A stretch of DNA of 64,000 nt from an uncultured Faecalibacterium sp. (GCA_937880095.1 CALFLK010000013.1:62001-126000), one strand, 5' to 3'. Numbered from the stretch's first letter, positions 34,257 to 43,362 are shown. Made by a program: numbers and translations. Notes: generated by a model from the letters alone, not told the origin.

Positions 34257-35186
34257 CTAGATTTCTGGCTTTTCTGTGTACTGTAGAGTTGCCAGCAAGG
34301 ACAGAATTTCATCTTTTTTTGCCAGCTCTGCCGAACAAGCCGTTGCACCGCCTGCCGCACTGCCCAGCCTTAAAGCCATATCGTAGCTTTCGCCGTTGTG
34401 CAGTGCTGCCAAAAAGCCTGCGACCATGCTGTCCCCTGCTCCAACTGTATTCACTGGTTTTCCACCAACTGCCGGGGTTCGGTGAATTGTTCCGGTTTCA
34501 TCCAGCAAAAGCGCACCATCTGCGCCCAGACTGACCAGCACATTCCGTGCGCCCCGTTTTTGCAGTTCTGCCGCTGCGTCCACAATGGCTGCATCGTCCT
34601 GCAGCATATGTCCACACAGCTCTGCCAGTTCGCTCTTATTGGGTTTGATGAGCAGTGGGTGACAGCGCAGCGTATCCAAAAGTGCCTGACCTGTGGTATC
34701 CACAACACAATCCACACCACGCGCAGTCAAAGGCTCCATCAAGCGAGCGTAAATCTCTGTCGGCACACCCGCCGGGATACTGCCTGCCAAAACCAAAACG
34801 TCGCCTGCTTGCAGTGCTTCCAGCTTTTGCGCCAGCTGTTCCAACGCCTGCTGCGAAATTTCGGGACCTGCACCATTGATTTCTGTTTCCTGCGCGCCTT
34901 TTAATTTTACGTTGATGCGGGTCTGCCCATGCATCAAAGCAATCATGTCCTGTTTTAGACCTTTTTCCGCCAGCATCGCAGTCAGCCATTCGCCGGTCTG
35001 ACCCGCAACAAACCCAAGCGCTACACTAGGCACATCCAATTCCTGCAAAATCAGCGATACGTTGATTCCCTTACCGCCGCACTGCAGCGGAAAACCAGCC
35101 GCGCGATTGGTTTCTCCAATTTCCAGCGGTGCAGAAAGTTGCATCACATAATCCAGCGCCGGATTCAAAGTAATCGTATAAATCAC
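34257..35186 (-). CDS. fruK: 1-phosphofructokinase family hexose kinase
   Basis: PfkB-family sugar kinase of 309 aa, phosphorylating fructose-1-phosphate or a related hexose phosphate. Signatures are ITLNPALDYVM, the first PfkB motif region FPLQCGGKGINVSLIL, KPNKSELAELCG, and the anion-hole/catalytic NTVGAGDSMVAGFL. No PTS or DeoR gene is adjacent, so tagatose-6-phosphate kinase remains possible. It is upstream of nagB on the same strand. Confidence 0.88.
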   Translation of the reverse strand: MIYTITLNPALDYVMQLSAPLEIGETNRAAGFPLQCGGKGINVSLILQELDVPSVALGFVAGQTGEWLTAMLAEKGLKQDMIALMHGQTRINVKLKGAQETEINGAGPEISQQALEQLAQKLEALQAGDVLVLAGSIPAGVPTEIYARLMEPLTARGVDCVVDTTGQALLDTLRCHPLLIKPNKSELAELCGHMLQDDAAIVDAAAELQKRGARNVLVSLGADGALLLDETGTIHRTPAVGGKPVNTVGAGDSMVAGFLAALHNGESYDMALRLGSAAGGATACSAELAKKDEILSLLATLQYTEKPEI

Positions 35187-35224
35187 AGCTTTTCCCCCAT
35201 TTCGATTCTGCTGGGTTCAGTATA

Positions 35225-35270
35225 ACAAAAAATGTCCGCATCGGGAACTGGTAACACCCGATGCGGACAA
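35225..35270 (-). terminator. Terminator of the iscS-iscU operon
   Basis: TGTCCGCATCGGG pairs with CCCGATGCGGACA around an 11-nt loop; on the minus strand the stem is followed by TTTTTTGTT. Confidence 0.8.
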
Positions 35271-35358
35271 CCGAGGAGAGATTTTATTGGAGAATTTTGT
35301 ATAAGGAGAGATTGTGTATATCAGAGATTGCGTATATCTCAGGGGGAAACAATAGGCT

Positions 35359-35811
35359 TTAGTTGCTGCAGCAGCCGTGTTCATCACAAGCATGACAGTC
35401 TTCTTCCAGCTTGCCTACAATAGGATCCGGATCTACGCCGTTGCGGCGGTAATAATCTGCCAAGGCAGCCTTGATTGCCTGTTCTGCCAAAACAGAGCAG
35501 TGAATCTTCACCGGAGGCAAACCCTCCAGCGCTTCTACAACTGCCTTATTGGTCAGCTTCAGCGCTTCTTCCACGGTCTTACCCTTAATCAAAGTGGTAG
35601 CCATGCTGCTGGTTGCGATTGCCGCACCACAGCCAAAGGTCTTGAACTTAACATCCGTAATGACATTATCTTCAATCTGCAGGCTCATGCGCATGATGTC
35701 GCCGCACTTGGGGTTTCCGACTTCACCTACGCCGCTGGGATTTTCCAGCTCACCTACATTGCGGGGGTTCATAAAGTGATCCATCACTTTTGCACTATAC
35801 ATACCGGCCAT
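35359..35811 (-). CDS. iscU: Fe-S cluster assembly scaffold IscU/NifU N-terminal type
   Basis: Scaffold on which Fe-S clusters are built, 150 aa. It starts MAGMYSAKVMDHFMNPRNVG. The three ligand cysteines are in GNPKCGDIMRM, FKTFGCGAAIAT and VKIHCSVLAEQA. An unusual Cys/His-rich tail follows (DCHACDEHGCCSN). I placed the start at 35811, two bases after the iscS stop; the longer frame overlaps iscS. It forms an operon with the desulfurase that supplies its sulfur. Confidence 0.94.
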   Translation of the reverse strand: MAGMYSAKVMDHFMNPRNVGELENPSGVGEVGNPKCGDIMRMSLQIEDNVITDVKFKTFGCGAAIATSSMATTLIKGKTVEEALKLTNKAVVEALEGLPPVKIHCSVLAEQAIKAALADYYRRNGVDPDPIVGKLEEDCHACDEHGCCSN

Positions 35812-35812
35812 A

Positions 35813-37024
35813 TTATGCCTCACCTTCTCCGCCGAAATCGCGGACCTTATTTTCATTCTGCAGCCACATACAGCTCATGGAGCGGCGCAGGGGGATAATT
35901 TCTTCCAGAATATCGCACAGGTGCTTTACCTGTTCCATGGTATTCTGCTTGCCGAAGCTGAAACGCATTGAGCAGTGACCAACTTCTTCCGGCAAGCCCA
36001 GCGACATCAGCACATGGCTGGTGTCCAAGCTATCGGAGTTGCAGGCACTGCCGGTGGATGCACAAATATTGTGCATATCCAAATCCAGCAGAATCGTTTC
36101 GCCTTCCAGACCCAGGAAGCTGATGTTCACATTACCCGGCAAACGATTTTCCCAGCTGCCGTTCAGGCGGGTTTCCGGGATGGTATCCAGAATACGGCGA
36201 ATGGTATAGTCACGCAGTTCCTTCTGGTGTGCCATCTTTTCCGGCAGAGATGCTACAGCACGCTCCAGCGCCAGTGCCATACCTGCAACACCTGCCAGAT
36301 TTTCGGTACCGGCACGACGGCGATTTTCCTGTCCACCGCCATCAATCAGATTCGGCAGCACCACGCCACGGCGGCAATACAATGCACCTACACCCTTGGG
36401 ACCATTGAACTTATGACCGCTCAGGGACAGCATATCCACGCCCAATTCCTTCACATCGACCGGGATAGCACCTACTGCCTGTACTGCATCTGTATGCATC
36501 CAGACGCCCTTTTCCTTGCAGATAGCGGCAATCTCACGGATGGGCTGAATGGTGCCGATTTCGTTGTTTGCCATCATCACAGATACCAGTGCGGTATCGG
36601 GGCGAATTGCAGTTGCTACATCCTCAGGGCGAATAAAGCCATCCTCCGTAGGGAGAATGTATGTTACTTCAAAACCCTGCTTTTCCAGTGCCTTCATGCT
36701 GTTCAGGATTGCGTGATGCTCAAATGCAGTGGTGACCAGATGTTTCTTCCCTTTGCGGGCTCCAGCCATTGCAGCACCCTTTACCGCCCAGTTATCTGCT
36801 TCGCTGCCACAGGAGGTAAAGAAAATTTCATTGACCTCTGCATTCAGTGCCTTTGCCATACGGCTGCGCGCTGTATCCAGCACTTCCTTTGCTTCATATC
36901 CCAAGCTGTAATGTCCGCTGGGATTTCCGTAGGTATTGGCGAGTATATCTGCCATAAGCGCTACTGCCTGACTATCACAGGGGGTCGTAGCCGCATTATC
37001 AAAATAAATCAAATCGTTTATCAT
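35813..37024 (-). CDS. iscS: Cysteine desulfurase (IscS/NifS type)
   Basis: PLP enzyme that removes sulfur from cysteine and hands it to IscU. The 403-aa protein begins MINDLIYFDNAATTPCDSQ and has HTDAVQAVGAIPVDV, the PLP lysine in LSGHKFNGPKGVGALY, and the active cysteine loop ICASTGSACNSDSLDTSH. It sits at the head of an iscS-iscU operon, divergent from an Rrf2-type regulator that probably controls it. It is one of two desulfurases in the window. Confidence 0.95.
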   Translation of the reverse strand: MINDLIYFDNAATTPCDSQAVALMADILANTYGNPSGHYSLGYEAKEVLDTARSRMAKALNAEVNEIFFTSCGSEADNWAVKGAAMAGARKGKKHLVTTAFEHHAILNSMKALEKQGFEVTYILPTEDGFIRPEDVATAIRPDTALVSVMMANNEIGTIQPIREIAAICKEKGVWMHTDAVQAVGAIPVDVKELGVDMLSLSGHKFNGPKGVGALYCRRGVVLPNLIDGGGQENRRRAGTENLAGVAGMALALERAVASLPEKMAHQKELRDYTIRRILDTIPETRLNGSWENRLPGNVNISFLGLEGETILLDLDMHNICASTGSACNSDSLDTSHVLMSLGLPEEVGHCSMRFSFGKQNTMEQVKHLCDILEEIIPLRRSMSCMWLQNENKVRDFGGEGEA

Positions 37025-37246
37025 ATCCGTTCCTTTCTCTCGGGGATATCATAGTAGTTTGCAGGGATTTGTCCTGCGGCATTATATTATACCTTTTCGC
37101 TAGGAATTGCAATACCCTTTTTGAAAAAAATTTTGCGCTGCACAAAATTTCGACGCAAAACCCGCTATCCTGCTATATTTCCTCTGGAAATGTATGCATT
37201 TTTTGCTATAATGAATTATAACATTCTCTCGAAAGGAGACTTCTTT

Positions 37247-37693
37247 ATGCGCTTTTCGACCAAGAGCCGCTATGCATTGCGTCTTATGGAGGAGCTGGCT
37301 CGCCATGGCCCGGAAGCCTGTGTATCCATTAAAGAAATCAGTGAAAGCCAATCTATCAGCTTAAAATATTTGGAACAAATCGTCACACCGCTTGCTCGTG
37401 CCGGTCTGGTTTCCAGCGAGCGCGGCAGTCACGGTGGTTACCGCCTGACCCGCGCACCCAAAGACTACACCGCAGGCGACATCATCCGTGCGATTGAGGG
37501 CCCCACTGTGCCTGTCCCCTGCATGGAAGATGAAACCAATCAATGCCCCCGCTGCGACAGCTGCTGCACGCTGCGCTTCTGGAAAGGGCTGGACACCGTC
37601 ATGAACCAGTATCTGGACAGTGTTTCTCTTGCAGATTTTATGAAGGACTGCGACCAGTCTGACGAACCGGGTAAATGCCAGCGAAAGGCATAA
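37247..37693 (+). CDS. iscR: Rrf2 family regulator (IscR-like)
   Basis: Winged-helix DNA-binding protein of 148 aa. It starts MRFSTKSRYALRLMEELARHGP and has the wing SSERGSHGGYRLTRAP. A cysteine cluster (PCMEDETNQCPRCDSCCTL) resembles the Fe-S ligand region of IscR, so it probably senses cluster status. The start follows GAAAGGAGACTTCTTT, and TGC-TATAAT lies upstream at about 37205-37212. Divergence from iscS-iscU indicates control of that operon. CymR-like sulfur sensing is the alternative. Confidence 0.88.
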   Translation: MRFSTKSRYALRLMEELARHGPEACVSIKEISESQSISLKYLEQIVTPLARAGLVSSERGSHGGYRLTRAPKDYTAGDIIRAIEGPTVPVPCMEDETNQCPRCDSCCTLRFWKGLDTVMNQYLDSVSLADFMKDCDQSDEPGKCQRKA

Positions 37694-37743
37694 AAACAGC
37701 AGTATCAACCTCTGCTGACCTTACAGTCGTTATTACAAAACAC

Positions 37744-37780
37744 AAAAAGGAGTGTACCGAAATTCGGTACACTCCTTTTT
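37744..37780. terminator. Terminator between the Rrf2 gene and the GNAT gene
   Basis: AAAAAGGAGTGTACCGAA pairs perfectly with TTCGGTACACTCCTTTTT, with no loop beyond the turn. Confidence 0.8.
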
Positions 37781-37812
37781 GTTTACATCGTGTCTGGTAG
37801 AATCTCTGTCCT

Positions 37813-38295
37813 TTACTGAAAACGAAAAACAACTGTATCCTGCCATCGCTCTGCATTGCCTTCATCACGCGCAATCATGCGTCCGCCCATATGCTGATAA
37901 AATCCCATCGCATTTGCATTATCCGGTTGGCAGTGACAGCAAAATCCCTGTATTCCATGGCTCGCACGATATTGCAACACAAAGGCAAAGCACTGCTTTC
38001 CAATTCCTCGCCCCTGTACCTCCGGCAAAAGATACAAGGAATACAAAATCAAGCTTTCGTCATTCTTTAACGTCAGGTAACCAACCGATTTTCCGCCGAA
38101 CTGGATAAAATAATGTTCAAATTTTGGATTTCGCATTCGCTGAAGATCCCGTTCTTTATGCCATGCGTAATCAAACTGATCTATCATTTCATCCGGGTAA
38201 ATCCCACGATAAGTAGCTGACCATGCTTTTTGTCGCAGCTGACCCAGTTGCTCGACTTCGGATTCTTTCACAAGGATGAATGCAACACCTTCCAT
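37813..38295 (-). CDS. GNAT family N-acetyltransferase
   Basis: A 160-aa acetyl-CoA-dependent transferase. The acetyl-CoA-binding motif A is visible as SLYLLPEVQGRGIGKQCFAF, followed by ANAMGFYQHMGGRMIARD as motif B. Sequence near the start (QLRQKAWSATYRGIYPDEMI) is common in the subfamily that acts on unknown small molecules or proteins. It stands alone between terminators. Confidence 0.85.
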   Translation of the reverse strand: MEGVAFILVKESEVEQLGQLRQKAWSATYRGIYPDEMIDQFDYAWHKERDLQRMRNPKFEHYFIQFGGKSVGYLTLKNDESLILYSLYLLPEVQGRGIGKQCFAFVLQYRASHGIQGFCCHCQPDNANAMGFYQHMGGRMIARDEGNAERWQDTVVFRFQ

Positions 38296-38454
38296 TTTTC
38301 CGCCTCCGTAATGTATCGGTTCAGAACTTTGCGTTTTCTAATCTGACTATAGCACCAGCAATCCGCTTCGACAACACCTGTATCTCGCTTTCTCGCTGCA
38401 TCTTCTCTTTATATTTCTGCAATATCGAATGCGCTATCGCCATTCGAAATCTGC

Positions 38455-38496
38455 AAAAAAGATACGGCACAGCTCCAAAAGGAGCTATGCCGTATC
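38455..38496 (-). terminator. Terminator of the first PAP2 gene
   Basis: GATACGGCACAGCTCC pairs with GGAGCTATGCCGTATC (one mismatch); on the minus strand it ends in TTTTTT. The rest of 38296-38558 shows no gene. Confidence 0.7.
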
Positions 38497-38558
38497 ACAC
38501 AAAGTGCATCGCTGCTGCGATGTACCAAAATCAAATTGGAACAGCAGTATTGTTCGCA

Positions 38559-39101
38559 TCAATTTTTTGTTTTCTTCTGATTTTTCAAAGATTCCCCACG
38601 GCGGCACAAAACAACCGCAACCCATCCGCACAACCAACCAATCAAGATTCCAGCCGCAACGTCGGTAGGGAAATGCACATACAGATACAGTCTGGAAAGC
38701 GCCAACAGCACAGAAAGTACCGCAACCGGCACAAACCATTTACTACGGCAGAAATACAGCGCACCGCTCACTGCAAACGCCTGCGCCGTATGCCCGGAGG
38801 GAAAAGACGCTGATCTGGGGCGCGGTACTAACTGATCGACCGCTAAATTGATGTCACAGGGGCGTAGTCGGTCAACCAGCGGTTTTATGCCCAGCGATAC
38901 CACCAGCAGCTCCACTCCGATTGCACATAACACACACCAGCCAATCTTGCGGGTAGGTTTATACCAAATCAGTACCGCTGTCAGTAAAAACCACGGAACA
39001 CCCCAATCCCATAAAGCCGAAAATACCGGTACGATTCTGTCCAACACGGGACCACGCCAATTTGCCTGCATCCAATCCAAAACTGCAAACTCCCAGCTCA
39101 T
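38559..39101 (-). CDS. PAP2 superfamily lipid phosphatase
   Basis: Membrane phosphatase of 180 aa. It has the three PAP2 motifs: KPLVDRLRP, SFPSGHTAQAF and SRLYLYVHFPTD, with five or six hydrophobic segments. It likely dephosphorylates undecaprenyl or other lipid pyrophosphates outside the membrane. The start at 39101 (MSWEFAVLDWM) follows AAGAAAGG. The longer frame crosses the tRNA-His gene and was rejected. The tail KNQKKTKN is basic. Confidence 0.9.
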   Translation of the reverse strand: MSWEFAVLDWMQANWRGPVLDRIVPVFSALWDWGVPWFLLTAVLIWYKPTRKIGWCVLCAIGVELLVVSLGIKPLVDRLRPCDINLAVDQLVPRPRSASFPSGHTAQAFAVSGALYFCRSKWFVPVAVLSVLLALSRLYLYVHFPTDVAAGILIGWLCGWVAVVLCRRGESLKNQKKTKN

Positions 39102-39197
39102 ACTTATACCTTTCTTCTTATCAAGATAAACTGACAAAACAAAACGGATTGTCAGATAAAACAAAAAAACCTCTGCTTTACAGCAGAGGTTTCTTGG

Positions 39198-39276
39198 TGG
39201 GGTGCCTTGTGGGATTCGAACCCACGATCTCCAGAACCACAATCTGGCGCGTTAGACCGGCTACGCTAAAAGCACC
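39198..39276 (-). tRNA. tRNA-His (GTG)
   Basis: The minus strand folds into a full cloverleaf. The anticodon stem CCAGA/TCTGG holds the loop TTGTGGT with anticodon GTG. The acceptor stem GTGCTTT/AAGGCAC is flanked by an extra 5' G facing discriminator C, the tRNA-His identity pair. CCA is encoded. Confidence 0.95.
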
Positions 39277-39279
39277 ATA

Positions 39280-39353
<74 letters not shown>

Positions 39354-39391
39354 ACGAGGAATCGTCCCGCGTGGGACACGTTGCGAGTAGT

Positions 39392-39420
39392 ATAATAACA
39401 TAGCCCCTATATATTGTCAA
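39392..39420 (-). promoter_or_regulatory. Sigma-A promoter for the tRNA pair
   Basis: On the minus strand perfect TTGACA, 17-bp spacer, TATTAT, about 40 bp upstream of tRNA-Arg. Confidence 0.65.
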
Positions 39421-39529
39421 GCACTTTTTTGAATTTTATTTTGTTTTTTTCGATTTATTTTTGTTTTTCACTCGCAACGGCCATAATATGACGATTCAAC
39501 GACGTTTTATTCTTTTGTGTGATTTTCAC

Positions 39530-40027
39530 TTATAGCAACATTCCCAGCAGACCGAATCCAAACCCAAATAGCAGCCCAGCCGTCACATCCCATATGGAAT
39601 GTACACCAGCTAAGACCCGTGTTACGCAAACGCCCAGCGCCAATGCCAACGCCAGTACCCCGCCCACCGGGTACAAAACCAACCAGACCGCCGCAATCAC
39701 GCCCGCAGACAGCGCATGGCGGCTGGGGCAGGATTGTCCCTTTGTCTGTTTGGAAATCAACGGCTCCACCCCTTTTTCATAGGGGCGAGGCGCATTATAC
39801 CAGCGGCGCAACAGACTGCCTGCCAGAAAGATCACCGCCGGCACAATAATCGCTTGCAGTAGTTCTGCTTGGGTGCGTTCCGGCAGCAAAAACATACTTA
39901 GCAGTAAAATTCCATAGCTGGCTGCCGTAACCAGAGGCAAACCCGCGGTTGCGATTTTCAGCACACGGTAGGCTGTAGGGCGCTGTTTGAACCATGTATA
40001 GATTTTTTGGTATTCTTCGGGATTCAT
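39530..40027 (-). CDS. PAP2 family membrane phosphatase with PSRH variant motif
   Basis: A 165-aa protein with about five membrane segments. PAP2 motif 1 is RRWYNAPRPYE and motif 3 is RVLAGVHSIWDV. Motif 2 reads CPSRHA, with Arg in place of the usual Gly in PSGH, a variant seen in some bacterial members. It probably acts on lipid phosphates. Its start is 10 bp from the DUF1643 gene end, on the same strand, so they may be co-transcribed. Confidence 0.85.
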   Translation of the reverse strand: MNPEEYQKIYTWFKQRPTAYRVLKIATAGLPLVTAASYGILLLSMFLLPERTQAELLQAIIVPAVIFLAGSLLRRWYNAPRPYEKGVEPLISKQTKGQSCPSRHALSAGVIAAVWLVLYPVGGVLALALALGVCVTRVLAGVHSIWDVTAGLLFGFGFGLLGMLL

Positions 40028-40036
40028 GGTTTCTCC

Positions 40037-40600
40037 TTAAAAGCAGGTATCCAGATAGTGATCCATGTCAAACGGTTCCGGGACTGCATCCTTGCGCAAA
40101 TATAGCGGATGGTGGGGATGACCCTTTTTGCTGATTTTTCCGATATGCACCCAAGGCACATTCTTCTCACGGGTCAACTCGACCATATCGCGCATCATAC
40201 CCGGCAGGTAAGGGCGCTTTTCTACCAGCGTACCCCATGCAGCCCACATAGTCGGCTCTGTTTCGTTCAGCATTGCTTTCAGCCAGCGCAAATTCTCTTT
40301 GTGCAGTTCCATATCCGGCTCTTTATCCATATCATTGGGGTCGGTTGCACGCTGCGGATACACATTGAACATGATCCAGCTGTCAAAGCCGTTGTTCTTA
40401 GCCAGACGCTCTACACTTTTCAAAGTCGGGTCCAAAGCGCCGGGCTGGGCGGTGCTGGGATTGATACCAATGCAGACCAGCGGCTTTTTACCGGGACGCC
40501 CCAGTACATAACGATACGGCATATATACATGCGGCTCATACAGCCACTGCTCCCCCGCATATTCGTCGGCTTCCAAAGTAGGGATCATTTCCACTTCCAT
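40037..40600 (-). CDS. DUF1643 domain protein
   Basis: A 187-aa soluble protein of the DUF1643 family, function unknown. The hallmarks are the opening block YRYVLGR, IGINPSTA, DPTLKSVERLAKNNGFDSWI, FNVYPQRATDP and WAAWGTLVEKRPYL. The start follows GAAAGGAACAATACT; a longer frame to 40951 has no support. Relatives are often in phage or accessory regions. It neighbours a PAP2 gene and is divergent from the BMP-domain gene. Confidence 0.85.
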   Translation of the reverse strand: MEVEMIPTLEADEYAGEQWLYEPHVYMPYRYVLGRPGKKPLVCIGINPSTAQPGALDPTLKSVERLAKNNGFDSWIMFNVYPQRATDPNDMDKEPDMELHKENLRWLKAMLNETEPTMWAAWGTLVEKRPYLPGMMRDMVELTREKNVPWVHIGKISKKGHPHHPLYLRKDAVPEPFDMDHYLDTCF

Positions 40601-40741
40601 AGTATTGTTCCTTTCCGAATCTGTAATCTTTTTCAGTTCTATCCTACCGAAAACGACAGATAAAATCAACTCTATCTCGCAGTCCGTGTATTTTTGTGTT
40701 ACACTGGGCATAGAATTATTATTTTGATAAGGAGAGATTTT

Positions 40742-42703
40742 ATGTCTATGGCCGATGCCAAGCAGGAATACCAGTCTGCTCTGCGCCAAGCGAAAAAACA
40801 ATATCGTGCCCGGATCAATCAGGGGAAAAACCCATATCTGACTGTACTTGACGATATTCTGGAAAACACACCGATTGCCACACAGGAAAGTCTGGGGCTT
40901 GTCAGCATTCCGATGGAAAGCATTGCGGGCACCAAAACCGGTGGTCGACACACCGCTTTTTCGTCCGGTTTTCTCCCCTTGCTGGAACTAAACACTGAGT
41001 TTGCCACCAAATGGTGCACGCTGTATGAAGCCCACCTGAACGAGGGCATTCAGCAGCCCATCCGGGCATATGAATTTTTGAACCGCTTTTATGTACAGGA
41101 AGGCAACAAGCGCGTTTCTGTACTGAGCTACTGTCAGGCAGCTTCGGTCAAAGCAGAGGTCATTCGCCTGATTCCTCCGCTGACCGATTCCACCGAAATT
41201 CGTATCTATTACGAGTTCATGGCATTTTACCGCCTGTCTAAAATCAACTATCTGTACTTCACTCGGGAAGGCTCTTTCATGCGGCTGCAAACCGCTGTTT
41301 GCAAGGGTGCGCAGGAAGCATGGACCGGCGATGACCGCGCCAATTTCTTTTATTTCTATACCCTGTTCCGCCGGGAATTTCTGGCGCTGGGCGGTGCTGA
41401 TTTGCAGCTGACCACTGGTGATGCTATTCTGGTCTATCTGAGTTTCCACCGCTATTCGGATGCCCTGCAACAAACGCAGGCGCAAATCCGTGATGACCTG
41501 CAAAAGCTCTGGAGTGAAATTGAAATTCTGGCGCATCACAAAACGGTAGAGGTTTCGCTGGAACCCAACCTTTCTCCCAAACCGGCACCGCAGCCGCTGT
41601 TCCCGTCGTTTTTCCCTCGCCGTCAGCCCCGCCAGACCCCGCTGAATGTTGTATTTATTCAGGACCGCAACCCGGAAGTCAGCGCATGGGCTGCCGGGCA
41701 TCGTCTGGCAAGAGAATCTCTGGAGCAGGCATTTGAAGATCAAATCAATATCACATTTATTGAAAACGCGGAATGTGGACTGTATGACGAAGCGGAAATT
41801 GAGGCAGCAGCCCGCGGCGGTGCTGATGTGATTTTTGCAACCAGCAGCGAAATGATGCCCGCCTGCTTAAAAGTAGCCGCACGGCACCCGCAGGTCAAAA
41901 TTCTGAACTGTTCTCTGCTGCAGCCGCACCCGCTGGTACGCACCTATTCCTGCCGTATCTATGAGGCCAAGTATTTGATGGGTATTCTGGCGGGTATGCT
42001 GACCCAAACCCCGCAGGTCGGCTACATTGCAAACTACCCGTTATACGGCGTCTGTTCCGCTGTAAACGCATTTGCACGCGGTTTGCAGGCAGTACGTCCC
42101 GATGCTCGTGTTATTTTACGCTGGCAATGCCAGCCAAACGGTAAACCGATGGACTTTTCTGACCGACCTGATATTACCGTATTTTCCGGCCGTGACCAGA
42201 AAGCGCCTCACCCCCGCAGTCAGGCGACCTACTATGGTTTGTGCCGTCGTCTTGCAGATGGTTCGCTGGAGGAAATCGCCTATCCGATCTGGCACTGGGG
42301 CAATATTTATCAGCACATTATTCGCAGTATCCTGAATGGTGCTTGGGAAAACGACAGCGGCGATGGATTCCGCGGCATCAGCTACTGGTGGGGCATGAGC
42401 GCTGAAGCGGTCGAGCTGCATCACACCGATGCCCTCCCCGATGCACCTCGGCATTTGTTGGAGCTGATTACCCGACATATTCGCAGCTGCGAATACGATC
42501 CTTTTGGTGGACGTATCGTTACGAATACCGGTCGTGTAATAAAAACGGACGGCAATTCTTTCACCCCAGAAGAAATCATTCATATGAACTGGCTGAACGA
42601 AAATGTGGACGGTGAAATCCCCGTCCTGGACGATCCACCGGCTGAATTGCGTGCTCTGCTCAAGCAGCAGGGTATTTATCCGGATTCGGCAGACACCCTG
42701 TAA
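40742..42703 (+). CDS. Cytosolic two-domain protein: ParB-like N-terminus and BMP (PnrA-type) binding domain
   Basis: A 653-aa protein with no signal peptide or membrane helix. The N-terminal part (about 1-190) contains FYVQEGNKRVSVLSYCQAAS, which resembles the ParB/Srx-type fold that reads a V-x-EGN-R pattern (inference). From about residue 300 it has a Bmp/PnrA substrate-binding-like domain (NVVFIQDRNPEVSAWAAGHR, GGADVIFATSSEMMPACLKV, YEAKYLMGILAGMLTQ, HWGNIYQHIIRSIL). BMP proteins usually bind nucleosides outside the cell. A cytosolic form could be a nucleoside sensor. The metallophosphoesterase gene follows by 44 bp. Confidence 0.75.
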   Translation: MSMADAKQEYQSALRQAKKQYRARINQGKNPYLTVLDDILENTPIATQESLGLVSIPMESIAGTKTGGRHTAFSSGFLPLLELNTEFATKWCTLYEAHLNEGIQQPIRAYEFLNRFYVQEGNKRVSVLSYCQAASVKAEVIRLIPPLTDSTEIRIYYEFMAFYRLSKINYLYFTREGSFMRLQTAVCKGAQEAWTGDDRANFFYFYTLFRREFLALGGADLQLTTGDAILVYLSFHRYSDALQQTQAQIRDDLQKLWSEIEILAHHKTVEVSLEPNLSPKPAPQPLFPSFFPRRQPRQTPLNVVFIQDRNPEVSAWAAGHRLARESLEQAFEDQINITFIENAECGLYDEAEIEAAARGGADVIFATSSEMMPACLKVAARHPQVKILNCSLLQPHPLVRTYSCRIYEAKYLMGILAGMLTQTPQVGYIANYPLYGVCSAVNAFARGLQAVRPDARVILRWQCQPNGKPMDFSDRPDITVFSGRDQKAPHPRSQATYYGLCRRLADGSLEEIAYPIWHWGNIYQHIIRSILNGAWENDSGDGFRGISYWWGMSAEAVELHHTDALPDAPRHLLELITRHIRSCEYDPFGGRIVTNTGRVIKTDGNSFTPEEIIHMNWLNENVDGEIPVLDDPPAELRALLKQQGIYPDSADTL

Positions 42704-42747
42704 AATAAAAACAACAGACGTTCTATCAGAAAGGAGCACGCCCCTCC

Positions 42748-43362
42748 ATGAAAGTCATGGTACTTTCCGACGTTCCCTGTAAAGCCTTGTGGGACGCCAG
42801 CGACCCCCATGCAAAATTAAAGGACATTGATTTGATTTTATCCTGCGGTGATCTGCCCGCAGAATATCTGGAATATCTGGCTACCTTTACTGCTGCCCCG
42901 ATCCTGTATGTACACGGAAACCACGACCGCAATTATGATAAACATGCCCCCGGCGGCTGTACCTGCATCGAGGATACGATTTACACCTACCGTGGACTGC
43001 GTATCCTTGGTCTGGGTGGTTCCATGCGGTATAATCCCAACGTAACCCATCAATATACCGAAAAAGCGATGGGATTCCGGGTCGGCAAATTATGGCTCAA
43101 ACTGCTGCACCACAAGGGCTTCGACATTCTGCTGACCCACGCCCCGGCGCAGGGCATCAATGACGGCCCCGATTTCCCGCATAAGGGTTTTTCCTGTTTT
43201 ACTGTGCTGCTGGAAAAATATAAGCCCACCTGGTTCATCCATGGGCATATCCATATGCAGTACAATTCCAAGTTACCTCGTGTATGCACATATGGCAGGA
43301 CAACTGTCATCAATGCATACGAGCGTTATATCTTCGACATCCCCGACACTGCGCAGTCCTAA
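42748..43362 (+). CDS. Metallophosphoesterase
   Basis: Calcineurin-like phosphatase of 204 aa with two-metal motifs: LSDV, SCGDLP, VHGNHDRN, THAPAQG and HGHIHMQ. It probably hydrolyses a phosphomonoester or diester; the substrate is unknown. It starts 44 bp after the BMP-domain gene, with AGAAAGGAGCACG upstream, and most likely shares its transcript. That pairing suggests a nucleotide or nucleoside substrate, which is inference. Confidence 0.9.
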   Translation: MKVMVLSDVPCKALWDASDPHAKLKDIDLILSCGDLPAEYLEYLATFTAAPILYVHGNHDRNYDKHAPGGCTCIEDTIYTYRGLRILGLGGSMRYNPNVTHQYTEKAMGFRVGKLWLKLLHHKGFDILLTHAPAQGINDGPDFPHKGFSCFTVLLEKYKPTWFIHGHIHMQYNSKLPRVCTYGRTTVINAYERYIFDIPDTAQS

